The notes: generated by a model not told the origin, from the sequence alone. A stretch of 49,189 bases of DNA from Nocardia suismassiliense (GCF_900269665.1 NZ_LT985361.1:8987092-9036280); one strand, 5' to 3'; numbered from the stretch's first letter, positions 9,887 to 18,269 are shown. Made by a program: numbers and translations.

Positions 9887-10785
9887 TCGTTTCCGTCCCG
9901 TCGCATGATCGCCAGCAGTGCCTCGAGATGATCGGCCGGGACGACTTCCATCCGGTCGCCGCTGCCGCGGATGGTCGCGGCGATGTCGACGGTGATTCGG
10001 TTGCGCCACCAGTAGATCGAGCGGCTTACCGGTCTCGACTCGGCTTCGCCCGCGACGAGCAGTTGGGCGAGCAGGCTGGTTCCGGCGAAGACGGTGGGAC
10101 CGGTGATCGGGTGCACGAGCAGGTGGGTGTGCCCCGGGATGACTAGCAGGGCACCCCAGGGTCCGATGACCGGATAGTCGTCGAGCCAGCGCACGTGCGC
10201 CGTAACGAAATCCGAAGCGCCGTAGATCATTTGGATATCGATATCGTCCATGCCGTCGACCTCGGCCGCCATCAGGTCGAGCCCACCCTGCGCGCGGGTG
10301 TTGCGCTCGGCGATCTCGAACAAGTCGGATTCCTTTGCGCCCCAACGCAGTGCCGCCGTATACGTCACCGGCGTCATGATCTCACCGAAGTCGACCAGCA
10401 CCCGCTGCAGCAGGCCGGGCGCGACCAACCGCCGCACATCATTGATCAACCCCTTCGTGCGCGCCGAGCAGAGCCGTGTCCGCAACAGTGGCCGCACCGA
10501 CTCCAGCCGCGCCAGCTCGAGATGCCCCGCGGTCAGATCCGCGATCTGCATCTCCAGCCGATCACCGACCAACGCCGCCCACAGTTGCCGCGGCGCCCGA
10601 GCAACCCGACGCTCCAGCCGAGTACTCGGCAGCACGATCCGAACCCCCGCCCCACCACTGAGCACGAACTCCCCATCGGACTCCGCGCACCCGAACCCGT
10701 GCCGCAGCGCAACCTCACTGACCAGCAGTTTCCATAGACCCGAGGACGACTCCCGCATGACCCCTCGCTCTCGGCCGATTCCCAC
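9868..10785 (-). CDS. hypothetical protein behind a perfect LexA (SOS) box
   Basis: About 305 residues, family not recognised. It looks like a soluble mixed alpha/beta protein with no signal peptide or membrane segment. A C-terminal stretch (DYPVIGPWGALLVIPGHTHL, then HPITGPTVFAGTSLLAQLLV) faintly recalls the layout of DUF1444/YtpQ proteins, but I would not assign it. The start is GTG 10785, nine bases after a TACACT -10 element; ATG 10758, with GAGGGG just before it, is the alternative and gives 296 residues. A 16-base palindromic LexA box fills the promoter spacer, so expression is predicted to rise after DNA damage. It stands alone, convergent with thiC. Confidence 0.75.
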   Translation of the reverse strand: MGIGRERGVMRESSSGLWKLLVSEVALRHGFGCAESDGEFVLSGGAGVRIVLPSTRLERRVARAPRQLWAALVGDRLEMQIADLTAGHLELARLESVRPLLRTRLCSARTKGLINDVRRLVAPGLLQRVLVDFGEIMTPVTYTAALRWGAKESDLFEIAERNTRAQGGLDLMAAEVDGMDDIDIQMIYGASDFVTAHVRWLDDYPVIGPWGALLVIPGHTHLLVHPITGPTVFAGTSLLAQLLVAGEAESRPVSRSIYWWRNRITVDIAATIRGSGDRMEVVPADHLEALLAIMRRDGNDRFPRT

Positions 10786-10794
10786 CTTCTTCCC

Positions 10795-10823
10795 AGTGTA
10801 TCGAACATACGTTCGAAACTGGA
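10795..10823 (-). promoter_or_regulatory. LexA (SOS) box inside a promoter
   Basis: TCGAACATACGTTCGA at 10801-10816 is an exact match to the mycobacterial/Gram-positive SOS box TCGAAC-N4-GTTCGA. On the minus strand it is followed directly by TACACT (10795-10800), a good -10 element. The box therefore occupies the spacer of the promoter of the unknown gene starting at 10785. LexA bound here would block RNA polymerase. Confidence 0.88.
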
Positions 10824-10844
10824 GGGGCTGTGGTGCATCCTGAG

Positions 10845-11300
10845 CTAGGACTCAGAACGACGGCGTGGCAGCGGAGCGCTTCGGCCGATCGCGCGGAGGC
10901 GGCGGCGTTCCAGGAGATATCCCAGCGCAACCACGGCGATCATCACGGGCACGATGGTGCGCAGGTCGATCGGCATGCCGAACAGGTGCGGGACATCAGC
11001 GGCGAACTGTGCGTCACGGTGCGACGCACCCGGAAACAGAAACGCGCAGGCGGCACCGGCCCACCAGACACCGGCGAACAAAGCGCCCACCGCCAGTCGT
11101 TCCTGGCCATAGCCGGGGCGCCAGAGATAGATCAATGCCAGTCCACCCAAGATGGTGGCCAGCGAGATCGTAATGCCGTCATGGAATTTGGCATGTGCGG
11201 TGAAAGCGGGGTTGAAAATGTGCGTGGAATTGTAGTCGTCGACCCACTGCAGAACGGCGTTGCCAACAGCGGCTATGGAGAGTAGCCACCGACCCGTCAT
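10845..11300 (-). CDS. small multi-pass membrane protein, unknown function
   Basis: About 151 residues from ATG 11300, with roughly four hydrophobic segments (near residues 4-20, 44-62, 68-92 and 112-132) and a very basic C-terminal tail (LERRRLRAIGRSAPLPRRRS) expected in the cytoplasm. The NPAFTAHAKFHDG loop carries two histidines and may be the conserved part. The frame stays open upstream to 11435, so starts such as ATG 11363 are possible, but the added residues are hydrophilic and low in family-like features. It ends 29 bases from the LexA box of the next gene. I do not recognise the family. Confidence 0.65.
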   Translation of the reverse strand: MTGRWLLSIAAVGNAVLQWVDDYNSTHIFNPAFTAHAKFHDGITISLATILGGLALIYLWRPGYGQERLAVGALFAGVWWAGAACAFLFPGASHRDAQFAADVPHLFGMPIDLRTIVPVMIAVVALGYLLERRRLRAIGRSAPLPRRRSES

Positions 11301-11456
11301 GGCCTTTACCCCCACTTCGGAATCCGTTGTCTTCGGTGACCGAAAGCGCGGCGATACGCCCATGAACCTATTCAATGGCAATCCGTAACTTCGGCGTTCG
11401 CGCCACGCCGGAGCTGCGTCGTCACCCGGTTCCACGCAAGTCGGAGCTCATTGCGC

Positions 11457-11487
11457 TTGACCCTGACGTTGCGTGAGGCTCGACGAT
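11457..11487 (+). promoter_or_regulatory. MerR-type operator/promoter with 19-base spacer
   Basis: TTGACC at 11457-11462 is followed by the near-palindrome CCTGACGTTGCGTGAGG (11462-11478; six of seven arm bases match). A -10 position 19 bases after the -35 would be GACGAT (11482-11487). An over-long spacer with a centred dyad is the hallmark of MerR-activated promoters. The predicted transcript would start at or next to ATG 11494. Confidence 0.7.
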
Positions 11488-11493
11488 GCATTC

Positions 11494-12000
11494 ATGACCG
11501 ACACGTTTTCCGCATTCGATATCAGCCCCGTTCCTGATCCCGCACTCGACGCCGAGCCTGCGGAGCTCTACCGCGGCATCTACGCGATGCCGATGTTCGT
11601 CACGGTGCCGACGGCGGATCTCGCCGGGTCGGTGGACTTCTGGGTTCGTGGTCTCGGGTTCTTCGATCTGTTCACGGCGCCGGGGCAGGTTACGCATCTG
11701 CGGCGGTGGGCGTTTCAGGATGTTCTGCTCGTTCCGGGTGAGCGGCCTGGCCACGCGTCGGCGGTGAGCGTGAGTTTCGCGTGTGTGCTTAGCCAGGTCG
11801 AGCAGATTGCGACCGCGTGTGAGCAGTTGCGGCCGGGCTGTACGACGGGGCCGCGGGAGATGCCGTGGAACTCGGTGGAGCTGGAGGTGGTCACGCCGGA
11901 GAACGTCCGGGTGATCATGACGGCGGCCCGGCCGTACGATGCGAACGGTGCGGCAGCCGAGTATCTGCGGGACATGGGTATCCCGGCGCCCGAGCAGTGA
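11494..12000 (+). CDS. VOC (glyoxalase/bleomycin-resistance fold) family protein
   Basis: 168 residues with one vicinal-oxygen-chelate domain (MFVTVPTADLAGSVDFWVRG near 32-51, WNSVELEVVTPENVRVIMT near 130-148). Proteins of this fold often bind or modify small toxic compounds, and pairing with a TipA-like MerR sensor supports a drug-binding or detoxification role; this is inference. The start at 11494 fits a leaderless transcript from the MerR promoter; GTG 11473 lies inside the operator and is unlikely. Its stop overlaps an in-frame GTG of the regulator gene (GTGA at 11997-12000). Confidence 0.82.
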   Translation: MTDTFSAFDISPVPDPALDAEPAELYRGIYAMPMFVTVPTADLAGSVDFWVRGLGFFDLFTAPGQVTHLRRWAFQDVLLVPGERPGHASAVSVSFACVLSQVEQIATACEQLRPGCTTGPREMPWNSVELEVVTPENVRVIMTAARPYDANGAAAEYLRDMGIPAPEQ

Positions 12001-12029
12001 TCGGCGTCGGGGCTGACACACTGGACAGT

Positions 12030-12848
12030 GTGACGAATCGCCCCTTCGCCGAGGCAGCGACAGGCGCCGGCCGCACGGTCGGCGCCGTCGCCGCGCTGGT
12101 AGGTGTCACCGTCCGGACGCTGCACCACTGGGATGCGATCGGGCTCGTCTGCCCCTCCGAGCGCAGCTACGCGGGCTACCGGCTCTACACCGCCGAGGAC
12201 ATCGCTCGCATCCATCGGGTGCTGGTCTATCGCGAGCTCGGGGTACCGCTGAACCAGGTCGGGGCGTTGCTGGACGCACCGGCCACCGATGCGACGGCGG
12301 CACTGCGCAGGCAGCGCGACGAGGTTCGCGAGCGCGTGGCCCGGCTGCAACAGATGGGCGACGCGCTGGATCGCCTGATCGAAGCGAGGGAGTCCGGCAT
12401 CCTGCTGCCCGCCGAGGAACAGGTGGCGATCTTCGGTCAGCACTGGCAACCCGCTTGGGCAGGCGAAGCGCGCGAGCAGTGGGGTGACACCGCCCAGTGG
12501 GCGCAGTTCGCCGAACGTGCCGCGGACCGCACCGCCGAGCAGTGGCAGCAGATCGCCGAGAGCGTCGAGGCGCTCAACGCGGACCTGGCCGCCGCGTATC
12601 GCGCAGGCACGGCGCCGGGCAGCGACCTGGCCAACGCGCTGGCCGAGCGGCACCGAGCCTCGATCGGCGTCTACTTCGACTGCACTCGTTCGATGCAGGT
12701 CTGCTTGGGCCGCAGGCACACTGCCGACCCGGGCTTCACCGCGTTCTACGACGCGATCGAGCCCGGCTTGACCGTCTGGCTGCGCGACATCATCGACGCC
12801 AACGCCCGCGCCAACGGCATCGACCCCGAAACGGCTACCTGGGATTGA
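12030..12848 (+). CDS. MerR family regulator with TipA-like (TipAS) C-terminal domain
   Basis: 272 residues. The N-terminal winged helix is clear: TVGAVAALVGVTVRTLHHWD, then GLVCPSERSYAGYRLY and the ILxxxELG-like segment VYRELGVPLNQVGALLD. A coiled coil follows (about 85-115). The C-terminal half (EAREQWGDTAQWAQFAERAA to the end) matches the TipAS domain, which binds thiopeptide and other antibiotics; two cysteines occur in FDCTRSMQVCLG. It probably activates its own operon with the upstream VOC gene through the 11462-11478 dyad. GTG 11997, which overlaps the VOC stop, is an alternative start that adds 11 residues. Confidence 0.88.
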   Translation: MTNRPFAEAATGAGRTVGAVAALVGVTVRTLHHWDAIGLVCPSERSYAGYRLYTAEDIARIHRVLVYRELGVPLNQVGALLDAPATDATAALRRQRDEVRERVARLQQMGDALDRLIEARESGILLPAEEQVAIFGQHWQPAWAGEAREQWGDTAQWAQFAERAADRTAEQWQQIAESVEALNADLAAAYRAGTAPGSDLANALAERHRASIGVYFDCTRSMQVCLGRRHTADPGFTAFYDAIEPGLTVWLRDIIDANARANGIDPETATWD

Positions 12849-12935
12849 CAACACTCCCCGATGCGCGTCCAAGTCCGTGCACGACTGCGGCGAATCGCGA
12901 GAAGCGGTCTCCTATGAGGGGGCAAGCGAAGGAAA

Positions 12936-14474
12936 CTAGTGGGAGCCGGTGACCCGGAATCCCTTGGGAACCAACCAGACTGCGACAACAGCGACGACGG
13001 CCACAATGGCGGCGGAGACGTACGCGGTGGTGGTGAGCGCCGCGTCGAACGCGTGCCGGGCGGCGGCGAGGACCTGTTCGCGAGTCGCGGTGTCCAGCCG
13101 GCCCGCCACCTCCACCGCACCTCCGATGGATTCCCTTGCCGTATCGAGGTTTTCGCCACGCAACGGCAGGTCGACCATATTCTCGGTGAAAACGCGCCCG
13201 TGGATGCTGCCGAGCAGCGCGACGCCGAGCCCGATCCCCAGCTCGTAGTTGGTTTCGGAGACCGCACCGGCCTGCCCGGCGCGTTCGGGCGGCACCGCCG
13301 AGACCAGGACGGCGGCGGCCGCGGTGATCGCCAGGCCGTCACCTAGGCCGAAGGACGCGAGCACCAGTGCGACAACGGGATACGTGGTCGGCTCGGGACT
13401 CAGCGCGAGCCCGAGGAAGCCGAGCGCCAGCGCGCCGAGTCCGAGGGCGAGCACGGCTCGAACGCCGATGTGCTGCATCAACCACGGCGTCGCCAGCGAC
13501 GCGACCAGCAGCGTCAAGGCCGAGGGCAAGGTGCGCAGCCCAGCCTCGGACGGCGAGTAGCCGTGCACGTACTGCAACCACAGCGAGATCAGGAACAGCG
13601 CGGCGCCGATCGCGAGCATGGCGAGCAGCGTGGCGAGCGCGGCGGCGGAGAAGGCGCCGTTGCGGAACAACCGTATGTCTAGCAGCGGATCGGCGGCGCG
13701 GAGCTGGCGGCGCGCGAACCAGGCGAGCAGCAGCACACCGAGCACGAGGATCACCCAGTCCACCGGGTCGGGTGTGCCCTTGGCGACATGCTTGATCCCC
13801 CAAGCCAATCCGACAATGCCCGCGATGGACAATACGGCGGCCAGCCAGTCCAGCGAACCCGACTGTGGCGCACGGTATTCCGGCAGCAGCCAGGCACCGA
13901 CCAGCACCGTCAGCACGACCACCGGCACGTTCAACCAGAACGCCGACGCCCAGCCGAACTGCTCGACCACCACGCCGCCGACGAGCGGGCCGATGGTCGC
14001 GCCCGCGCCGGCCACCGCGGCCCAGATGCCGATGGCGAGGGTGCGCTCGCGCGAGTCGGTGAAGATGTTCCGGATCAGCGACAGCGTCGACGGCATCACC
14101 ATCGCGCCGCCGATGGCGAGTAGCACCCGACCGGCTATCAATTGCCACGAGCTCTGCGACGTCGCCGCCACCACCGAAGCGACACCGAAAAGCACGAAAC
14201 CCGCCAGGAAGAGCAGCTTTCGACCAACCCGGTCGCCGACCGCACCCGTGGTGATCAGCAGGCCGCCGAGCACCAGTCCGTAGACGTCGATGATCCACAG
14301 CTGCTCGAGCTGCCCCACCTGCAGATCGGCGATCAGCGAGGGCAGCGCGACGTTCAGAATGGTGGCATCCATCGCCACCAGCAGCAGGCTGGCGCACAGC
14401 ACGGCCAGCATCACCCAGCGGGTACCACCTACCGCCGACCCCGCGGCATTCGTCTCCGGCACGCTCGCAGCCAT
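12936..14474 (-). CDS. MFS drug exporter, EmrB/QacA (DHA2, 14-TM) family
   Basis: 512 residues with about 14 hydrophobic segments, the length and count of the DHA2 proton/drug antiporter group. Typical motifs are LLVAMDATILNVALPSL in the first helix, GDRVGRKLLF in the first cytoplasmic loop (motif A) and the IWAAVAGAGATIGPLVGGVV antiporter motif C region. It should export hydrophobic or cationic drugs or a metabolite from the inner membrane. It lies 73 bases downstream of a TetR gene on the same strand, probably one operon, and both are divergent from a ketosynthase gene. Confidence 0.9.
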   Translation of the reverse strand: MAASVPETNAAGSAVGGTRWVMLAVLCASLLLVAMDATILNVALPSLIADLQVGQLEQLWIIDVYGLVLGGLLITTGAVGDRVGRKLLFLAGFVLFGVASVVAATSQSSWQLIAGRVLLAIGGAMVMPSTLSLIRNIFTDSRERTLAIGIWAAVAGAGATIGPLVGGVVVEQFGWASAFWLNVPVVVLTVLVGAWLLPEYRAPQSGSLDWLAAVLSIAGIVGLAWGIKHVAKGTPDPVDWVILVLGVLLLAWFARRQLRAADPLLDIRLFRNGAFSAAALATLLAMLAIGAALFLISLWLQYVHGYSPSEAGLRTLPSALTLLVASLATPWLMQHIGVRAVLALGLGALALGFLGLALSPEPTTYPVVALVLASFGLGDGLAITAAAAVLVSAVPPERAGQAGAVSETNYELGIGLGVALLGSIHGRVFTENMVDLPLRGENLDTARESIGGAVEVAGRLDTATREQVLAAARHAFDAALTTTAYVSAAIVAVVAVVAVWLVPKGFRVTGSH

Positions 14475-14547
14475 CCTGCCTCCTCACCCACCCCCGGCCC
14501 AGCATTCACCGAGTCGCAGCAAACACCAAGTAACCGGGCCGTCGGCG

Positions 14548-15105
14548 CTATCGGAGGGACTGGTCGATCAGCAGGCGGGCGGCACGATCGGTGCGGTGCA
14601 CGTCGCCGGTGATCACGCGATCTTGGAGGATGCCGCGCAAGCCCGAAACAAGCAGTGTCGCTACGAGTTCCGGATCGTCGACGGAGGGCAGGCTGCGCAG
14701 GCCCGCGGCGAGCGCCTCGATGAAGGTCGCGATGGCGGTCTCGGCGTACTCGGCATACGGGCTGTGCGCCGCACACGCGGCACCGAGGACCTGCAGCATC
14801 ACCCGGACGCTGGTGCGGCCGTCGCCGGAGGTGTTGGCCTGCCAGAACTCCCACAGTTGCGTGCGCAGCTCGGCGGCGCCGGCGACCTGCGCGAAGAGCG
14901 CCGTGAGGTCCGGGCGCTGGGTGGCCAGCGCCTGGACCAGCAGCTCCTCCTTGGTGGTGAAGTAGTAGATCAGCATGCGCGAGCTGGTGCCGAGGGCGGC
15001 GGCGAGCGGGCGCAGCGACAGGTCGACGAGGCCGTGGTCGGCGATATAACGCACGACGGCGTCGAGCAGCTCGGCACGTTTGGCGTGGTCGAGGGGGCGG
15101 GCCAT
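14548..15105 (-). CDS. TetR family transcriptional regulator
   Basis: 185 residues starting MARPLDHAKRAELLDAVVRY. The helix-turn-helix covers about 12-55 (HGLVDLSLRPLAAALGTSSR, then MLIYYFTTKEELL). ATG 15105 is chosen because TACAGT on the minus strand (15112-15117) ends six bases before it, as in a leaderless promoter. The MFS exporter gene follows on the same strand and the ketosynthase is divergent. An 18-base dyad in the overlapping promoters is its likely operator, so it should repress itself, the exporter and the ketosynthase. Confidence 0.88.
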   Translation of the reverse strand: MARPLDHAKRAELLDAVVRYIADHGLVDLSLRPLAAALGTSSRMLIYYFTTKEELLVQALATQRPDLTALFAQVAGAAELRTQLWEFWQANTSGDGRTSVRVMLQVLGAACAAHSPYAEYAETAIATFIEALAAGLRSLPSVDDPELVATLLVSGLRGILQDRVITGDVHRTDRAARLLIDQSLR

Positions 15106-15108
15106 GAG

Positions 15109-15137
15109 TTGACTGTAGCGACTGGTACAGGTATCCA
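15109..15137. promoter_or_regulatory. overlapping divergent promoters with CTGTA/TACAG operator
   Basis: On the plus strand TTGACT (15109-15114) and TATCCA (15132-15137) are 17 bases apart and predict a transcript starting at about GTG 15145. The dyad CTGTA (15113-15117) / TACAG (15126-15130) fills that spacer. On the minus strand TACAGT (15112-15117) is the -10 of the TetR gene. One bound repressor would block both promoters. Confidence 0.55.
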
Positions 15138-15144
15138 TGTCATC

Positions 15145-16389
15145 GTGACTGTAACAATCGCTTCAGAAACTCGGGAGTCCGTCGTCGTCACCGGCTACGC
15201 GGCCACCACGTCGCTGGCCGAGGACATGGATACGACCTGGTCGGAGCTGCTGCTCGGGCACAGCGGCATCGGCGTGCTCGCGGCGGACTTCGTCGCCGAG
15301 TACGACCTGCCGGTGCGCATCGGCGGGCAGCTGCAGTCGCATCCGGGCGAGCAGCTGACGCGGATCGAACGGCGGCGGCTGTCCTATATCGAACAGCTGG
15401 CGCTGGTGCTCGGCCGCGCGGTCTGGCAGCGGGCCGGCGCCCCGGAGGTGGACGGCGAACGGCTCGCCGTCGCCATCGGCACCGGGCTCGGCGGTGGGGA
15501 CGCGTTGATCGACGCGGTCGACGCGATGCGAGCAGGCGGCTATCGGAAGGTGTCGCCGATGTCGGTGCCGATGGTGATGCCGAACGGGCCTGCGGCCACC
15601 GTCGGACTCGAAATCGGCGCCAAGGCAGGCATTTTCACGCCGGTTTCCGCGTGTTCGTCCGGCTCCGAGGCGATCGCGCAGGCCTGGCGGCTGATCAGCA
15701 CCGGCGAAGCCGATGTGGTGGTGACCGGCGGCGTCGAGGGTCACATCGACGCGGTGCCCATCGCGAGTTTCGCGATGATGCGGGCGATGAGCACCCGCAA
15801 CGACGAACCCGAGCGGGCGTCGCGGCCGTTCGACCGGGACCGGGACGGCTTCGTCTTCGGCGAGGCGGGCGCGCTGCTGGTGCTCGAATCCGAGCGGCAC
15901 GCGCGGGCCCGTGGCGCCGAGATGCACGGCCGGGTGCTCGGCGCGGGCATCACCTCCGACGCCTATCACATCGTCGCTTCGGAACCGGCGGGCATCGGCG
16001 CGACTCGGGCCATGCGCAAGGCGATACAGACTGCGGGGCTACAAGTTTCGGATATCCAGCACATCAACGCCCACGCGACCGCCACCTCGATCGGCGATGC
16101 GTCGGAGGCCAACGCGATCGCCGCCGTCACGCCGGACGCGTCGGTCTACGCACCCAAATCCGCACTGGGACATTCGATCGGCGCGGTGGGCGCACTCGAA
16201 TCCCTCGTCACCATGCTGACGCTGCGCGACCAAATCGTCCCGCCCACACTGAATCTCGATAACCGCGATCCGGCGATCGACCTGGATATCGTCAGCGGCG
16301 CCGCACGCAAGCTGCGCATCGACTACGCCCTGAACAACTCGTTCGGCTTCGGCGGGCACAACGTGGCGTTGGCGTTCGGCCGGGTCTGA
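15145..16389 (+). CDS. beta-ketoacyl-ACP synthase, KasA/KasB-like
   Basis: 414 residues, closely following the mycobacterial KasA/KasB pattern from VVVTGYAATTSLAEDMDTTW onward. The active-site cysteine is in TPVSACSSGSEAI (near 169) and the two catalytic histidines are in INAHATATSIGD (near 308) and KSALGHSIGAVGA (near 341); the Cys-His-His triad is complete. The stretch MMRAMSTRNDEPERASRPF is almost identical to KasA. KasA and KasB extend meromycolate chains in the type II fatty acid synthase, but those sit in a kas operon; this copy stands alone under TetR control beside an exporter, so it may be a specialised paralogue. The GTG start fits a leaderless transcript. Confidence 0.88.
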   Translation: MTVTIASETRESVVVTGYAATTSLAEDMDTTWSELLLGHSGIGVLAADFVAEYDLPVRIGGQLQSHPGEQLTRIERRRLSYIEQLALVLGRAVWQRAGAPEVDGERLAVAIGTGLGGGDALIDAVDAMRAGGYRKVSPMSVPMVMPNGPAATVGLEIGAKAGIFTPVSACSSGSEAIAQAWRLISTGEADVVVTGGVEGHIDAVPIASFAMMRAMSTRNDEPERASRPFDRDRDGFVFGEAGALLVLESERHARARGAEMHGRVLGAGITSDAYHIVASEPAGIGATRAMRKAIQTAGLQVSDIQHINAHATATSIGDASEANAIAAVTPDASVYAPKSALGHSIGAVGALESLVTMLTLRDQIVPPTLNLDNRDPAIDLDIVSGAARKLRIDYALNNSFGFGGHNVALAFGRV

Positions 16390-16434
16390 GTTCGCGGTAC
16401 TCGAACTGTCAGCGCCCGAGAATCGCGGTCGCGG

Positions 16435-17082
16435 TCAGGGACGCCGCTCCCACCGCCACGCGAACTCGCCGGCCTTGGGCGGGGGGCCGGGCAGATCACC
16501 GTCCACGGACAGGCCCGCCACCAGCATGGCGAGCACCCGGCGGCGCAGCTGCGCGGTGCGTTCCGGATCGGGCATGGCGATGGCGGCACACGATTCCAGG
16601 ATCAGTCCCAGATCCTCGGCGGTGACGCCGGGCCGCAGTTTGCCGGTGGCCTGCGCGCGTCGCACGATCTCGATGTTCGCCTCGGCGGAGTGCATCACGT
16701 CGGGCAGGAAGGACTCGTCCGGCGTGAAGGTGCCGGCCAGGTGCACCGTCAACGAGTGCACGTCGGCGTCGACGACCCGCTCCAGGAATTCGACCAGCGC
16801 CCGCCAGCCGTCCGAATCGGCCAGCGCCGCATCGGCTTCCACGTTGTAGCGGCGCAGGCCCTCATGGCAGAGCGTGCGCAACAGGACTTCTTTGCTCGGA
16901 TAGCGCCGATACAGCGCGCTGATCCCCACCCCCGCCCGCTCGGCGACGGCGGCGATCGGGGCATTGGCATCGGCCAGGAACACCGACCGCGCGGCATCCA
17001 GGATCAGCCCGTCGTTGCGGGCCGCCTGCGCCTTGCGGCCGGGTAAGGCCTTCTGAGCTGGAGCGTCTGATGACTTCGGCAT
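16435..17082 (-). CDS. TetR family regulator of the epoxide-hydrolase-like genes
   Basis: 215 residues. The DNA-binding domain covers about 22-70 (LDAARSVFLADANAPIAAVA, ERAGVGISALYRRYPSKEVL) and the rest is a helical effector domain. TAAGCT on the minus strand (17089-17094) ends six bases before ATG 17082, so the mRNA is probably leaderless. The gene is divergent from the first hydrolase gene, and the same operator recurs before the second hydrolase gene, so this protein is the obvious candidate to control both. Confidence 0.9.
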   Translation of the reverse strand: MPKSSDAPAQKALPGRKAQAARNDGLILDAARSVFLADANAPIAAVAERAGVGISALYRRYPSKEVLLRTLCHEGLRRYNVEADAALADSDGWRALVEFLERVVDADVHSLTVHLAGTFTPDESFLPDVMHSAEANIEIVRRAQATGKLRPGVTAEDLGLILESCAAIAMPDPERTAQLRRRVLAMLVAGLSVDGDLPGPPPKAGEFAWRWERRP

Positions 17083-17098
17083 GATTCCAGCTTACCAC

Positions 17099-17156
17099 TT
17101 GAACGGAATGATCCGTTCTGTTACGGTTCAAACAGAACGAAGCATTCCGTTTCAAA
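17099..17156 (+). promoter_or_regulatory. promoter with double TetR operator, copy 1
   Basis: TTGAAC (17099-17104) and TACGGT (17122-17127) are 17 bases apart. The perfect palindrome GAACGGAATGATCCGTTC (17101-17118) covers the -35 and spacer. A second, weaker site (GAACGAAGCATTCCGTTT, about 17135-17152) lies downstream of the -10. The outer arms 17104-17120 and 17133-17149 are also mutual inverted repeats (14 of 17 bases). Confidence 0.8.
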
Positions 17157-17166
17157 AGGAGTTCAG

Positions 17167-18258
17167 ATGTCCACCATCACCCCCTTCCGCATCGCCATCG
17201 ACCAGGCCGAGCTGGACGAGCTGCAGGCCCGGCTGGCCCGCACCCGCTGGGCCGACCAGATCCCCGGCTCGGGCGACACCTACGGGGTGAGCATCGACCG
17301 GGTCCGCCACCTGGTGAACTACTGGCGCGACGGGTTCGATTGGCGCAAGGTCGAGGAGACGCTGAACGCGTACCCGCAGTTCACCACCGAGATCGACGGC
17401 CAGAACATCCACTTCCTGCATGTGCGGTCGCAGCAGGACAGTGCCGAGGCGCTGCCGCTGATCCTGACCCACGGCTGGCCGGGCACGTTCGTCGAATTCC
17501 TCAACGTCATCGAGCCGCTGATCGCGGCCGGGCACGATCTGGTGATCCCCTCGGTGCCGGGGTACGGATTCTCCGGTCCGACAACGGAAGCCGGCTGGAA
17601 CGACACCAGGATCGCCAAGGCCTGGGCCGAGCTGATGCGGCGGCTCGGCTACGACAAGTACGGCGCGGTCGGCAATGACGGCGGTGCGCAGATCTCCCCC
17701 GAGCTCGGCCGGGTCGATCCGGAACACGTTGTCGCCGTGCAGGTTTCCCAGGTCTACTCGTTCCCGACCGGCGATCCGGCCGAGCTGGCCGATCTCACCG
17801 AGGACGAGGCGCAGTCCTTGGCGACCCTGGACTGGTTCGTCAAGAACAAGATGGGGTTCAACATCCTGCAGTCGCAGCAACCGCAGACCTTGGCGCACGC
17901 GCTGATGGATTCGCCGGCCGGGCTCGTCGGCTGGAACAGCCAACTGCTCGGACCCGACCTCGACGATGATTTCGTGCTGACCAACATCGCGATCCACTGG
18001 CTCACCGGCACAGCGGGTTCCGCTATCCGGCACTACTTCGAGAAGTCCAAGGCCGACCAGCCGACCGGACCGACCTCGGTTCCGCTGTCGCTCTCGGGTT
18101 CCAACGGCGACTTCCACGGCATCCGCCGCTTCGCCGAACGCGACCACAGCAACATCGTCTCGTGGCGGACCCACGACGTGTACACGCACTACCTGCACCA
18201 CGTCGCGCCCGAGCTGATGTCCACCGAGATCACCGAGTTCTTCGCGCAGTACCGCTGA
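17167..18258 (+). CDS. epoxide hydrolase family protein (EHN domain plus alpha/beta hydrolase), copy 1
   Basis: 363 residues. The N-terminal EHN segment (about 4-110: TPFRIAIDQAELDELQARLA, then NYWRDGFDWRKVE and INAYPQF-like LNAYPQFTTEIDG) leads into an alpha/beta hydrolase core with the oxyanion motif HGWPG near 102 and the nucleophile in GNDGGAQI near residue 170. The aspartate nucleophile is kept, but the tryptophan of the classical GGDWG motif is replaced by glycine. The histidine in THYLHHVAPE near the C-terminus aligns with the catalytic histidine of copy 2. It should open an epoxide to a diol or hydrolyse a related substrate; the substrate is unknown. It is followed by its own terminator, so it is a single-gene unit. 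Confidence 0.88.
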   Translation: MSTITPFRIAIDQAELDELQARLARTRWADQIPGSGDTYGVSIDRVRHLVNYWRDGFDWRKVEETLNAYPQFTTEIDGQNIHFLHVRSQQDSAEALPLILTHGWPGTFVEFLNVIEPLIAAGHDLVIPSVPGYGFSGPTTEAGWNDTRIAKAWAELMRRLGYDKYGAVGNDGGAQISPELGRVDPEHVVAVQVSQVYSFPTGDPAELADLTEDEAQSLATLDWFVKNKMGFNILQSQQPQTLAHALMDSPAGLVGWNSQLLGPDLDDDFVLTNIAIHWLTGTAGSAIRHYFEKSKADQPTGPTSVPLSLSGSNGDFHGIRRFAERDHSNIVSWRTHDVYTHYLHHVAPELMSTEITEFFAQYR

Positions 18259-18269
18259 CCGTCGCAGCT

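Noticed and set aside
16390..16407. GTTCG-N7-CGAAC as a second LexA box after the ketosynthase gene.
   Set aside because: The spacing and orientation do not match TCGAAC-N4-GTTCGA and it lies between two convergent stops.
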